The notes under the pieces: generated by a model | What the model was told of the DNA's origin: nothing | Database searches by the model: none | Seen by the model: only the letters and a program-made list of their open reading frames with translations | Shown: one piece after another, positions 50,955 through 60,419 of the stretch | Layout: each line of letters starts with the position of its first letter | Position numbering within the stretch: position 1 is the stretch's first letter | NCBI RefSeq assembly: GCF_008180445.1 | Contig: NZ_VTER01000011.1 | Location: 124,001-188,000 of the forward strand | Length of the DNA stretch: 64,000 bases | Direction: 5' to 3' | From: Bacillus_AB infantis_B | GTDB lineage: Bacteria; Bacillota; Bacilli; Bacillales; Cytobacillaceae | Made by a program: the position numbers and the translations under genes

Positions 50955-51225
50955 CATAAAAAGCGATGATGGAGAAAAGTAGCTTATAAAAGCTCACCAG
51001 GGATAAAATGCCGTGACTGGAAGCATTTTAGAGTGTTTTTTAAGTGAAGTTCACCTCCTGAGCTGGCATCGGGAACATTTGCAGACACTGCAAATCGAAA
51101 GATGCCCCCGGCACAGCCGTTATCTGAATGAAGCGAACAGCACCTTCTTTGAAAGGCGGCTGTTAATAAGGGTGGTACCGCGAATCCAAAACCTCGTCCC
51201 TTAACAGGGAGGGGTTTTTTATTTT
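50955..51225 (+). ncRNA. T-box riboswitch of pheST
   Basis: Leader sensing uncharged tRNA-Phe. A TTC phenylalanine specifier is at 51050-51052, the T-box AAGGGTGGTACCGCG at 51168-51182, and the terminator CCTC-TCCCT with AGGGA-GGG plus T-run at about 51192-51222. Length (about 270 nt) is typical. Confidence 0.9.
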
Positions 51226-51265
51226 GCCTAAAAATATCGCTGTTACGTAAAAAGGAGGAAAAAAT

Positions 51266-52303
51266 ATGCAAGACCGTTTAAAAGAATTGCAGCAGGAAGC
51301 TTTAAACGCAGTTGAAAAAGCTGAGAACCTAAAAGAGCTCAATGATATCCGTGTATCCTATCTTGGCAAAAAAGGCCCGATTACTGAAGTCCTGAAAGGG
51401 ATGGGCAAATTATCGGCCGAAGAGCGTCCGAAAATGGGGGCGCTGGCAAATGAAGTGCGCGACAGCATCTCTTCAGCCATTGAAGAAAAGCAGGTAAAGC
51501 TCGAGAGGGCAGCCGTAGAACAAAAGCTGGCTGAAGAGACCATTGATATCACCCTCCCGGGAAGCCCTGTCAGAACCGGTACTCATCATGCACTGACAAA
51601 GATTGTTGAAGAAATTGAAGACCTGTTCATCGGGATGGGCTATAGCGTAGCGGAAGGCTATGAAGTCGAAAGTGACTATTATAACTTTGAAGCGCTGAAC
51701 CTGCCGAAAGGGCATCCTGCCAGGGATATGCAGGATTCATTCTATATTACAGAAGAAACGCTTCTCCGCACCCATACTTCTCCTGTACAGGCACGCACAA
51801 TGGAGGCCAATGAAGGGAAAGGACCTGTCAAAATCATCTGTCCAGGCAAGGTATACCGCCGCGATAACGACGATGCGACACACTCCCATCAGTTCATGCA
51901 GATAGAAGGATTGGTTGTGGCCGAAGGAATCAGCATGGCAGATCTAAAAGGCACGCTTGAGGTTTTTGCTAAAAAGATGTTTGGCGAGGAACGGGAAATC
52001 CGTCTCCGCCCGAGCTTCTTCCCATTCACAGAGCCTTCAGTGGAAGTGGATATCTCCTGTAAGATCTGCGGCGGGAAAGGCTGCAGCGTCTGCAAAGGAA
52101 CTGGCTGGATCGAGGTTCTTGGTGCAGGCATGGTCCATCCGCATGTGCTTGAGATGGCAGGCTATGATCCGAAGAAATATACCGGCTTTGCATTCGGCAT
52201 GGGTGTAGAGCGGATTGCGATGCTGAAATATGGCATAGACGATATCCGCCATTTTTATACAAATGACATTCGTTTCTTGAAACAATTTTCAGTACAGGAA
52301 TAG
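51266..52303 (+). CDS. pheS: Phenylalanine--tRNA ligase subunit alpha
   Basis: Catalytic alpha subunit (345 residues) of the alpha2-beta2 class II synthetase. An N-terminal coiled coil (about 1-85) contacts tRNA; the core has motif 2 (PGKVYRRDNDDATHSHQFMQ) and motif 3 (GFAFGMGVERIAMLKYGI). A Cys-rich insert (CKICGGKGCSVCKGTG) is characteristic. AAAGGAGGAAAA precedes ATG. Controlled by the T-box leader. Confidence 0.96.
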   Translation: MQDRLKELQQEALNAVEKAENLKELNDIRVSYLGKKGPITEVLKGMGKLSAEERPKMGALANEVRDSISSAIEEKQVKLERAAVEQKLAEETIDITLPGSPVRTGTHHALTKIVEEIEDLFIGMGYSVAEGYEVESDYYNFEALNLPKGHPARDMQDSFYITEETLLRTHTSPVQARTMEANEGKGPVKIICPGKVYRRDNDDATHSHQFMQIEGLVVAEGISMADLKGTLEVFAKKMFGEEREIRLRPSFFPFTEPSVEVDISCKICGGKGCSVCKGTGWIEVLGAGMVHPHVLEMAGYDPKKYTGFAFGMGVERIAMLKYGIDDIRHFYTNDIRFLKQFSVQE

Positions 52304-52315
52304 GAGGACTGCTTT

Positions 52316-54730
52316 ATGTTGGTTTCATATAAATGGCTGCAGGAATATGTAGATCTATCCGGCATCTCCGCAGCAGAATTGGCAGAAAAGATTACTAAGA
52401 GCGGAATAGAAGTAGAAGGAATCGAAACATTGAACGAGGGCATCAAGGGGGTAGTTGTTGGCCACGTGCTGGAACGCGAGCAGCACCCTAATGCCGACAA
52501 GCTGAATAAATGCCTTGTTGATACAGGCGGGGAAGCGCCGGTGCAGATCATCTGCGGCGCGCCGAATGTGGATAAAGGCCAGAAGGTTGCCGTTGCAACA
52601 GTAGGAGCTGTCCTGCCGGGCAACTTCAAGATCAAGCGTGCAAAGCTGCGCGGCGAAGAATCAAACGGCATGATCTGCTCTCTTCAGGAGCTTGGAATCG
52701 AGGGCAAGCTTGTTGCAAAAGAATTCTCCGAAGGCATCTTTGTTTTCCCGAATGATGTGGAAGTGGGCCAGGATGCGCTTGAAATGCTGAACAGGGATGA
52801 TCATGTCCTTGAACTCGGACTTACTCCTAACCGTGCGGACTGCCTGAGCATGCTTGGCGTTGCTTATGAGGTTGCAGCCATCCTGGGAAGAGAAGTGAAG
52901 CTTCCTTCCCCGCAGGCAGCAGGATCAGCTGAAAAAGCTTCAGACTATATTACAGTGAATGTTGAAGCCAAGGAAGACAATCCGCTTTATGTGGCGAAAG
53001 TCATTAAAAACGTGATAGTCGGGCCTTCTCCTCTATGGATGCAGACGAGGCTGATGGCCGAGGGCATCAGGCCGCATAATAATGTGGTTGATATCACGAA
53101 CTATGTTCTGCTTGAATACGGCCAGCCGCTCCATGCTTTCGACTATGGGCGTCTTGGCTCCAAAGAAATCCTTGTACGCCGTGCGAATGAGGGTGAAACC
53201 ATTGTCACGCTGGATGATGCAGAAAGGAAGCTTTCAGCAGATCATCTTGTCATTACGAATGGAAGTGAGCCTGTAGCGCTTGCGGGTGTAATGGGCGGCG
53301 CAAATTCCGAGGTGCAGTCAGATACAACTACAGTCCTTCTTGAATCTGCGTATTTCACAGCGGGAACGATCCGCAAAGCGTCTAAAGACCACGGCCTGAG
53401 AAGCGAAGCCAGCACCCGCTACGAGAAGGGGGTAGACCCTAACCGTGTCCGTGCTGCTGCAGAAAGAGCAGCTGAACTGATGGAGAAGTATGCATCAGGT
53501 CAAGTTCTTGAAGGATCAGTTGAAGCTGATTCGCTCACAATCGAGCCTGCAGTCATCTCCATTTCCCTGGAAAAAATCAACAGGGTTCTCGGAACTGAAC
53601 TGGCAATGGGAGAAGTAGAAGATATCTTTTCCCGCCTTCAGTTTGAAGCATCTGCAGACAATGGTTCCATTACCGTAACAGTCCCAAGCCGCCGCGGTGA
53701 TATCACGATCGAGGAAGACCTGGTTGAAGAATTGGCAAGATTGTATGGCTATGATAACCTTCCTGTCACATTGCCTTCCGGTGAATCGACACCTGGAAGC
53801 CTGACCGAGTATCAGAAAAAGCGCCGCATCGTCCGCCGCTATCTTGAAGGTGCCGGTTTATACCAGGCAGTGACCTATGCTTTGACCAGCGAAAAGAAAG
53901 CAGGCCAATATGCGATTGAAAGCCGCGAACCGATCAAGCTGGCAATGCCGATGAGTGAAGACCGCAGCATCCTGCGCCAAAGCATTGTTCCGCAGCTGCT
54001 GGAGGTATTGAAGTACAACACAGCACGCCAGAATGACAGCCTTGCGGTCTATGAGACAGGTTCTGTATTTCTGTCCAATGGCAGTGAGAGTCTTCCGGAG
54101 GAGCGCGAGCATCTCGCAGCGGCCATCACTGGCCTTTGGCACTCCCACCCTTGGCAGGGAGAGAAAAAGCCGGTCGATTTCTTTGTGTTAAAAGGAATTG
54201 TGGAAGGCTTATTTGCCCGCCTTGGCCTTGAAGGAAAAGTTGAATACCAGCGTGCCTCAGTTGACGGCATGCACCCGGGAAGAACAGCTGAAATTATTCT
54301 TTCCGGTAAAAAAATCGGTTTTATCGGGGGAGTACATCCAACAGTCGAGAAAGATCTTGACCTGAAGGAAACCTATGTATTTGAGCTTTCCCTCAAGGAT
54401 GTGCTTGAAGAAGAAACTGCGTCGCTCCAGTATCAAGCGATTCCGCGCTACCCGTCCATTACAAGGGATATCGCCCTGGTGATTGATTCTGAAAAAGAAG
54501 CAGGAGAGCTGGAGCGTATCATCAAGGAAGCTGGCGGAAGCCTGCTGAAGGAAGTGGCCGTGTTCGATCTGTATGAAGGAGATAGAATGGAGGCTGGCAA
54601 AAAATCGCTTGCATTCTCCCTGAAGTATTTTGATCCAGAGAAAACACTCACAGATGAAGATATCGCCAAAGCCCATGATAAAGTGCTTGAAGCGGTAAAA
54701 GAAAAAGCCGGGGCAGTATTGCGCGGTTAA
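52316..54730 (+). CDS. pheT: Phenylalanine--tRNA ligase subunit beta
   Basis: The 804-residue beta subunit. Order: tRNA-binding OB domain (about 40-150), B3/B4 editing domain (about 210-390), B5 DNA-binding-like domain (about 405-475), inactive synthetase-like core, and the C-terminal FDX-ACB anticodon domain (about 710-804, IPRYPSITRDIALVI). The editing site removes mischarged Tyr. AGGAGGA precedes ATG, 12 bp after pheS. A terminator follows and beyond it the conserved Bacillus order stops. Confidence 0.96.
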   Translation: MLVSYKWLQEYVDLSGISAAELAEKITKSGIEVEGIETLNEGIKGVVVGHVLEREQHPNADKLNKCLVDTGGEAPVQIICGAPNVDKGQKVAVATVGAVLPGNFKIKRAKLRGEESNGMICSLQELGIEGKLVAKEFSEGIFVFPNDVEVGQDALEMLNRDDHVLELGLTPNRADCLSMLGVAYEVAAILGREVKLPSPQAAGSAEKASDYITVNVEAKEDNPLYVAKVIKNVIVGPSPLWMQTRLMAEGIRPHNNVVDITNYVLLEYGQPLHAFDYGRLGSKEILVRRANEGETIVTLDDAERKLSADHLVITNGSEPVALAGVMGGANSEVQSDTTTVLLESAYFTAGTIRKASKDHGLRSEASTRYEKGVDPNRVRAAAERAAELMEKYASGQVLEGSVEADSLTIEPAVISISLEKINRVLGTELAMGEVEDIFSRLQFEASADNGSITVTVPSRRGDITIEEDLVEELARLYGYDNLPVTLPSGESTPGSLTEYQKKRRIVRRYLEGAGLYQAVTYALTSEKKAGQYAIESREPIKLAMPMSEDRSILRQSIVPQLLEVLKYNTARQNDSLAVYETGSVFLSNGSESLPEEREHLAAAITGLWHSHPWQGEKKPVDFFVLKGIVEGLFARLGLEGKVEYQRASVDGMHPGRTAEIILSGKKIGFIGGVHPTVEKDLDLKETYVFELSLKDVLEEETASLQYQAIPRYPSITRDIALVIDSEKEAGELERIIKEAGGSLLKEVAVFDLYEGDRMEAGKKSLAFSLKYFDPEKTLTDEDIAKAHDKVLEAVKEKAGAVLRG

Positions 54731-54782
54731 TAAAAACGGCACGCCCAGGCTGCCTGACATAAAAGATGTCAATTTGCAGACA

Positions 54783-54820
54783 AAAAAGGGGTACGGAAAT
54801 TCTTCCGTACCTCTTTTTGA
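54783..54820 (+). terminator. Terminator of pheST
   Basis: AAAAAGGGGTACGGAA paired with TTCCGTACCTCTTTTT (one mismatch), loop ATTC. Core stem shared with the gapB terminator. Bases 54821-54995 after it hold nothing I can identify. Confidence 0.9.
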
Positions 54821-55027
54821 GCTTGCTAATTTTATTGAAGGCATCTGTTGTATCTTTCCAATAGGAGTAAAGCAGGATAACATAAAGTGCACAAGTTTAT
54901 ATGTTTATGACTTTCTTTTCCTGTTATATATCATAATGACGGAGAATATCCCTTTGTTTCTATTGCAGAATTGCCCCAAAAGTTTAAAAAGCCCTGTTGA
55001 TCGGAATGGAAGGCACGCAGACTCCTG

Positions 55028-57213
55028 GAGCGACCGAGCATAGGTCATAACATATAACGGGTGGGATTCCCGTCGAGAAAGAACTAGCCATTCACTTGTA
55101 GCGAGTCTTGGAGGGCAAGTGGCAACACTTTGCCTTTAAGCGTAGACAGCGAGGTAATGGGCCGTAAGCCGTATGGTTGAAGGGATTGAGCTCCGAAATT
55201 CGTGCACAATTGGAAGGCCGATGTGTTCAGGAGTACAGAAGGCAACACCGTCTGTTTCGATAAAGGCAAGAAACAAACGGCTTCCCGGAGTCGATGACCT
55301 CGGCACGTTACACATTGATATGTTATGGCAACTCGGGAGATCCTTTAAGTCTTCTCCTGGAAACAGGAAAAAGTAATGACGAACAAGTGATAACAAAGCA
55401 AGGGCTGTCAAATGCTTAAAGGAAGTCGGATAGCCTCATAGTACCAATGAAGTCGGGTAACTCTGACGGAGGGAAGGCGGCTACCTGTCATTGCCATTCA
55501 CTTGTAGCGAGTCTTGGAGGGCAAGTGGCAACACTTTGCCTTTAAGCGTAGACAGCGAGGTAATGGGCCGTAAGCCGTATGGTTGAAGGGATTGAGCTCC
55601 GAAATTCGTGCACAATTGGAAGGCCGATGTGTTCAGGAGTACAGAAGGCAACACCGTCTGTTTCGATAAAGGCAAGAAACAAACGGCTTCCCGGAGTCGA
55701 TGACCTCGGCACGTTACACATTGATATGTTATGGCAACTCGGGAGATCCTTTAAGTCTTCTCCTGGAAACAGGAAAAGTAATGACGAACAAGTGATAACA
55801 AAGCAAGGGCTGTCAAATGCTTAAAGGAAGTCGGATAGCCTCATAGTACCAATGAAGTCGGGTAACTCTGACGGAGGGAAGGCGGCTACCTGTCATTGCC
55901 CTTGAAAGGGAAACATTAACTGCACACAGAGGTAGATAAATAATGGAAACGAAACTAACAAGGATAGCGGAACTAGCCAAACTGAATCCAGACTTGGTCT
56001 TTACGTCCCTGGCACATCTTCTTAACGAAGACTTTCTCAAACAGTGTCACCATGAACTGCCTTCAGGAAAAGCCACAGGGATAAATGACGTGACCAAAGA
56101 GAAATACGGAGAAGAGCTGGACAAGAATATCCAAGGACTAGTGGAACGTTTAAGACGGCAGGCCTATCGGCCTGTACCGGTAAAACGTACTTACATCAAC
56201 AAGCCGGGTACGAAGAAGAAAAGACCGTTAGGTCTGCCTGACCACGAGGACAAAATCGTCCAACGCGCGGTGACAAAGATTCTTAATGCCATCTATGAAA
56301 ATGACTTCCTTGATTCATCATTTGGATTTCGTCCGAACAGGAGCTGTCATGACGCATTAAAGATTCTGAACGTCTATATTGAAGGACGATACACCAACTA
56401 TATCGTAGATGCCGACATTAAAGGTTTCTTTGATAATGTTGACCATGGATGGATGATGAAATTCCTGCAGCACCGCATCAACGATGCGAGCCTTCTTAGA
56501 ATTATTGCCAGATTCCTCAAAGGAGGATACATGGAGGAGGGCGAATACTTTGATTCGGATAAAGGCACCCCACAGGGAGGTGTCATTTCACCTATTCTGG
56601 CCAACGTGTATCTTCACTACGTCTTGGACCTCTGGTTCGAAAAGACTGTGAGGAAACAATGCAAAGGACAGGCTTATATTGTTAGGTATGCGGACGATTT
56701 CGTGTGCTGCTTCCAGCTTAAAAGTGATGCGGAAGCCTTCTATCTAGCTCTACTCAAACGACTGGATAAGTTCAATCTCGAAGTGGCTCAAGATAAGACG
56801 AAAATCATTCCTTTTGGAAGGTTCGCAGAAAGAGACTGTAAACGAAATGGTCAGGGGAAGCCGCCNACGTTCGACTTTCTTGGGTTCACTCATTACTGTA
56901 GTGAAAGCAAGAAAGGAAAGTTCAGAGTGAAGCGCAAAACCAGCCGCAAGAAGCTGAATGCCAAACTAAAGCAACACAAAGAATGGCTTAAAATCCACCG
57001 GACCACGAATATAAGAGATATTATGGGTAGAATATCCAGGTCTCTTATCGGCTACTACAACTACTACTGCATAACCGATAACCTCCAAACAGTAGAAAAC
57101 TTCCTGGATAGAATCCGGAAACTACTCTTTAAGTGGATGAATCGGAGAAGCCAAAGGAAGTCTTTCAGCTGGGAGAAATTTAAATTATTCCTTGAAAAGT
57201 ACCCTTTGCCTAA
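55028..57213 (+). mobile_element. Group II intron, 3'-truncated and internally duplicated
   Basis: A group II intron with ribozyme 5' region (about 55028-55940) and a reverse transcriptase in domain IV. The 5' border is probably at GAGCGACC, a one-base departure from the GUGYG rule, so it is uncertain. No domain V-like sequence follows the reverse transcriptase: the sequence passes directly into the family B element. The 5' part holds a 405-bp tandem duplication. Splicing is therefore unlikely. Class C affiliation is suggested by the endonuclease-free protein but not proved. Confidence 0.8.
55087..55897. repeat. 405-bp tandem duplication inside the intron
   Basis: The stretch starting GCCATTCACTTGTAGCGAG at 55087 starts again at 55493. 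The copies differ by one A in an A-run (five against four) and share a GCC at each junction, pointing to a microhomology-mediated duplication or an assembly error. Confidence 0.92.
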
Positions 57214-57286
57214 AGGAGGCTCAGCGCCGCCCCGCGGAAAGCGAAGTGCCTGGAACGCAAATCAACAGCCCCATAGCAAGACATAA
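55943..57286 (+). CDS. ltrA: Group II intron reverse transcriptase/maturase with aberrant C-terminus
   Basis: A 447-codon intron-encoded protein. Reverse transcriptase blocks run from about residue 60 to 300, with RPNRSCHDAL, PQGGVISPILANVYLHYVLD and catalytic YADD (Tyr249, Asp251, Asp252); the maturase X domain follows (about 320-425, ISRSLIGYYNYY). No HNH endonuclease. After KYPLPK the family's own ending is missing and 23 codons are read from the family B repeat. One unresolved base (N at 56866) leaves residue 308 unknown. ATG follows AGAGGTAGAT. Enzyme core may be intact; mobility in place is doubtful. Confidence 0.85.
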   Translation: METKLTRIAELAKLNPDLVFTSLAHLLNEDFLKQCHHELPSGKATGINDVTKEKYGEELDKNIQGLVERLRRQAYRPVPVKRTYINKPGTKKKRPLGLPDHEDKIVQRAVTKILNAIYENDFLDSSFGFRPNRSCHDALKILNVYIEGRYTNYIVDADIKGFFDNVDHGWMMKFLQHRINDASLLRIIARFLKGGYMEEGEYFDSDKGTPQGGVISPILANVYLHYVLDLWFEKTVRKQCKGQAYIVRYADDFVCCFQLKSDAEAFYLALLKRLDKFNLEVAQDKTKIIPFGRFAERDCKRNGQGKPXTFDFLGFTHYCSESKKGKFRVKRKTSRKKLNAKLKQHKEWLKIHRTTNIRDIMGRISRSLIGYYNYYCITDNLQTVENFLDRIRKLLFKWMNRRSQRKSFSWEKFKLFLEKYPLPKGGSAPPRGKRSAWNANQQPHSKT

Positions 57287-57480
57287 CTATGGTCTTAAGT
57301 TGTTTCTATTTTTCCTCCATAGCGCTGCTGGTGTTTTTGAAAGAAAAATGTTATTAACCTCTATAGCTCTTGAGTAAAACTCATCGTATATCCAAAAAAA
57401 ATCAACAGCCCCCCATTCAAAAAGATATTTTATAAGCCAGTCATTTCCCCTGCCTTTGCCCTAAGTCCAACTATTAATTA

Positions 57481-58047
57481 TTAAACAAGCAACCCCATCA
57501 GCTCCCCAGCAGTCACTACCTGCGCAAACTCCTTATTCAGCATCGCCAATTCAATCTCATGCACCTGCTCAGGAGGATAAACCGTGCCTCCAGTACCTTT
57601 GGCCTCAAACGCGGCACAAGCATCGGAAACAAGATAGGCGGTGAAGCCCAGATTGCCCGCCATCCTTGCAGTGGTTGAGACGCAATGCTGTGTCGATAAT
57701 CCAGTTATACAGACATTCTGGATATTTTCGCTTCTTAAATAGGACTCCAGGCTTGTACCGATGAATGCAGAATTCACTTCTTTCTGAAAAACCTTCTCAT
57801 CCGGCAGCGGGGCATTGGCATCTTTAAAGCTCACACCCTCTGATTTCTCACGATATAAAGGAGAAGAAGGCTGAACAGATAAATGCTGAGAGTAGATGAT
57901 CTTCCAGCCTCTTTTTCTCCATTCCTCCTGCAGCTGCAGAATCACTTCCTCTGCGCCGGGATTGTTTCTTTTCCCCCAATATGGGTCGTCAAAGCCCTTT
58001 TGCACATCCAGGACAAGCAGGGCTGGCGGGGATTCCATCTTTTTCAA
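57481..58047 (-). CDS. Isochorismatase-family cysteine hydrolase
   Basis: A soluble alpha/beta hydrolase-like enzyme of about 188 residues. The family triad is visible: Asp in LLVLDVQKGF, a Lys in the middle region and Cys in STQHCVSTTARMAG. Members cleave isochorismate, nicotinamide or N-carbamoyl substrates; I cannot tell which. TTG 58047 is chosen since AGAGGTG lies upstream; GTG 58056 and ATG 58038 are alternatives. It is divergent from the acyl-CoA ligase gene. The 190 bp between the intron and its stop show nothing beyond a partial ATCAACAGCCCC repeat at 57403. Confidence 0.83.
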   Translation of the reverse strand: MKKMESPPALLVLDVQKGFDDPYWGKRNNPGAEEVILQLQEEWRKRGWKIIYSQHLSVQPSSPLYREKSEGVSFKDANAPLPDEKVFQKEVNSAFIGTSLESYLRSENIQNVCITGLSTQHCVSTTARMAGNLGFTAYLVSDACAAFEAKGTGGTVYPPEQVHEIELAMLNKEFAQVVTAGELMGLLV

Positions 58048-58179
58048 AGGCTGCACCTCTTTTCTCGGATTAATAACTCAGCTTTATTATTTCCGGAGTA
58101 TGGAAAATCATCCGGGTGTAACTCCTCTGCAACTAATGTTATTTACACTCTCCATATCAAAGATGAAGGAGAGATTGCA

Positions 58180-59688
58180 TTGTGGAGGGAAATCGACTGG
58201 CTGACCAATAGAGCAGGGCTGTCGCCCGGCGCTGTGGCAGTTATTGACGCTGAACAGGAGAAATCCTGGACATATAAAGAGTTGAACACCAGGGCGGAGG
58301 CTTTGGCCGGCTGGCTGCTGGAGAGGGGGGCTGTCAAAGGTGACAGGATCGCCCTGCTTGCGCCTAATCATATAAGCTGCCTGGACTTCCTGTTTGCCTG
58401 CGGAAAAATCGGTGCCATTTTTGTGCCGGTGAACTGGAGGCTTGCGGCGGAAGAAATACAGGCCATACTGGCAGACTGCACACCCGCAATTATAGGCTAT
58501 CATTATTCATTCATTGAACTCGCATCACGCCTGCAGCTGCATCAATATGAGTCTGTCTGCCTGGACGAAACACCCTTCAGGATGCCTGGCCGCTCATTCA
58601 TTCCTCCATGGCAGGTCGATGAGGAGGATCCCCTTGCCATGATCTATACGGGGGGAACGACCGGGAAGCCGAAGGGAGCTGTGCTTTCCCATCGGGCCAT
58701 CTTCTGGAATGCCGTCAATACGGCAGTCAGCTGGGGACTTACGAACCAGGATACAACCATTACTTATCTGCCGATGTTCCATACTGGAGGCATCAACGCC
58801 CTTACAATGCCTGTGCTGATGGCCGGAGGCAAAATCGTCCTCGCCGGGAATTACAATCCGTCTGATGCAGCCCGTTATATCAGGGAATATCAGTGCACCA
58901 TCATCCTGCTTGTGCCTACGATGTACCATATGATGATAGATACAGAGGAATTTAAGGAAAGCTCGTTTGAATCCATGAGGGTATTTCTTTCAGGAGGCGC
59001 TCCGTGCCCGCTTTCGATTTATGAAGAATTCAGGAGGAAAGGATTGCACTTCAAAGAGGGCTACGGCATGACGGAAGCCGGGCCGAATAATTTTTATATC
59101 TCCCCGCAGGAAGCTGTGCTGAAAAAAGGATCCATCGGAAGGCCGATGCTGTTCAACACAGTCAAGATCTTGGCAGAAACAGGCGTCGAGGCAGGAAATG
59201 GAGAAGTTGGGGAGGTTTTGATAAAAGGGCGTCATGTCTTTTCATGCTACTGGAATAATGAAGAGGCCACAAAGGACGCTGTAAGAGATGGCTGGCTCTA
59301 TACCGGTGACCTCGCAAAAGTCGATGATGAAGGGTTTTTCTATATAGTCGGACGGAAGAAGGATATGATCATCACCGGAGGGGAAAATGTATATCCGCTG
59401 GAAGTCGAGCAGTGGCTGGGCTCCTGTCCGCAAGTGGATGAAGTATCTGTCATTGGGATCGATGACCGGAAATGGGGGGAAGCAGTAACGGCATTCATTG
59501 TGCTGAAGGAAGAGGCTGCCATGACCAAAGAAGAGATAAAGAGTTATTGCAGGCAAAAGCTCGCTGCATATAAAGTACCTAAATTCATTTATTTTCTTGA
59601 TAAACTCCCAAAGACCCATGTGGGAAAGATCGACAAAAAGCAGCTGAAAATGACTGCGGCAGAAATGGCAGCTGCTAAAGAAGGATAA
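58180..59688 (+). CDS. AMP-forming acyl-CoA synthetase
   Basis: A 502-residue adenylate-forming enzyme that activates a carboxylic acid with ATP and transfers it to CoA. Core motifs: P-loop MIYTGGTTGKPKGAVLSH, KEGYGMTEAGP, YTGDLAKVDDEGFFYIVGR and the C-terminal Lys in PKTHVGKIDKKQ. Resembles long-chain fatty acid and o-succinylbenzoate ligases; the substrate is open. TTG 58180 is the start because AGGAGAG lies six bases upstream and the product then opens with a normal N-terminus; the upstream in-frame region overlaps the opposite gene. A GNAT gene follows by 73 bp. Confidence 0.86.
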   Translation: MWREIDWLTNRAGLSPGAVAVIDAEQEKSWTYKELNTRAEALAGWLLERGAVKGDRIALLAPNHISCLDFLFACGKIGAIFVPVNWRLAAEEIQAILADCTPAIIGYHYSFIELASRLQLHQYESVCLDETPFRMPGRSFIPPWQVDEEDPLAMIYTGGTTGKPKGAVLSHRAIFWNAVNTAVSWGLTNQDTTITYLPMFHTGGINALTMPVLMAGGKIVLAGNYNPSDAARYIREYQCTIILLVPTMYHMMIDTEEFKESSFESMRVFLSGGAPCPLSIYEEFRRKGLHFKEGYGMTEAGPNNFYISPQEAVLKKGSIGRPMLFNTVKILAETGVEAGNGEVGEVLIKGRHVFSCYWNNEEATKDAVRDGWLYTGDLAKVDDEGFFYIVGRKKDMIITGGENVYPLEVEQWLGSCPQVDEVSVIGIDDRKWGEAVTAFIVLKEEAAMTKEEIKSYCRQKLAAYKVPKFIYFLDKLPKTHVGKIDKKQLKMTAAEMAAAKEG

Positions 59689-59761
59689 TTCGGCATCCCT
59701 ATCGAATAAAAGGGTACTCCCGGCGGCTGAAAGCCTGCTGGAAACAACTGGGGAGATCGTT

Positions 59762-60310
59762 ATGATTACAGAGAAACTGCTGGAAGGCGAAAATATCAGA
59801 CTAGGCTATTTTGCGGAAAAAGATCTGGAAAACATATTGGAGTGGCATACCGGAGAGCTTTTTATGCGCCATCTTGATGCGGTGCCTGTAAAGCTGCGGA
59901 CGAAGGATGACCTGAAAAAGCAATGGCTGGAGGAAAACAGTGATGCGTTCCGATTTGCTGTCATCCATAAAGACACCGAAAAGGTAATCGGCTTTGCTGA
60001 GGTTGATGGTGTGCTTTGGACGCATAAGACTGCCTGGGTCAGCCTGGGCATCGGCAGCGAGGAGCATTGGGGGAAGGGATATGGAAGTGAAGCGCTTCTA
60101 TGCCTGATTGACTATAGCTTCAATGAACTGAATCTCCATCGCCTTCAGCTTACCGTGTTTTCCTATAACAGCCGGGCCATCAGGCTGTATGAAAAAATCG
60201 GCTTTAAAAAAGAAGGAGCCTACCGTGAGTTTATGGAACGAAACGGGCAAAGATATGATATGTTCCTCTACGGGCTCCTCCGCAGAGAGTGGCAGAAAAG
60301 TCCGGAATGA
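59762..60310 (+). CDS. GNAT-family N-acetyltransferase, RimJ/RimL type
   Basis: A 182-residue acetyltransferase. The acetyl-CoA-binding GSEEHWGKGYGSEAL (R/Q-x-x-G-x-G/A class) is clear, followed by FNELNLHRLQLTVFSYNSRAIRLYEKIGFKKEG given here as NLHRLQLTVFSYNSRA and YEKIGFKKEG, typical of RimL-like enzymes. Substrate unknown (protein N-termini, polyamines or antibiotics are possible). GGGGAGATCGT precedes ATG. Ends at a terminator. Confidence 0.85.
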   Translation: MITEKLLEGENIRLGYFAEKDLENILEWHTGELFMRHLDAVPVKLRTKDDLKKQWLEENSDAFRFAVIHKDTEKVIGFAEVDGVLWTHKTAWVSLGIGSEEHWGKGYGSEALLCLIDYSFNELNLHRLQLTVFSYNSRAIRLYEKIGFKKEGAYREFMERNGQRYDMFLYGLLRREWQKSPE

Positions 60311-60328
60311 CAGATTCCGGGCTTTTTT
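60299..60328 (+). terminator. Terminator of the GNAT gene
   Basis: AGTCCGGAAT paired with ATTCCGGGCT (one G-U), loop GACAG, then six T. Confidence 0.88.
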
Positions 60329-60419
60329 GTGCTGACAGGATAATTGCGGCCGGCAGGAATGACCGGCAGGGCGATTAAATCGGTCAGCCTCGGACAGAAG
60401 CAAGGCTTGCCCCTTCTCC

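Larger units (their letters stand above)
54996..57266. repeat. Family B palindromic element split by the intron
   Basis: The left end GTTGATC...GGAAGGCACGCAGACTCCTG (54996-55027) and right end from about 57214 (GGAGGCTCAGCGCC...GCGAAGTGCCTGGAACG...AATCAAC, to 57266) match the two ends of the intact copy at 36638-36765. The middle of the element is missing, replaced by the intron. Confidence 0.78.

Noticed and set aside
55173..55824. Two nearly identical reading frames of 67 and 81 codons in the intron 5' region
   Set aside because: They lie in ribozyme sequence, repeat only because of the 405-bp duplication, and have no ribosome site.
57883..58179. N-terminal extension of the acyl-CoA synthetase
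   Set aside because: It overlaps the opposite isochorismatase gene and has no ribosome site; TTG 58180 has a good one.
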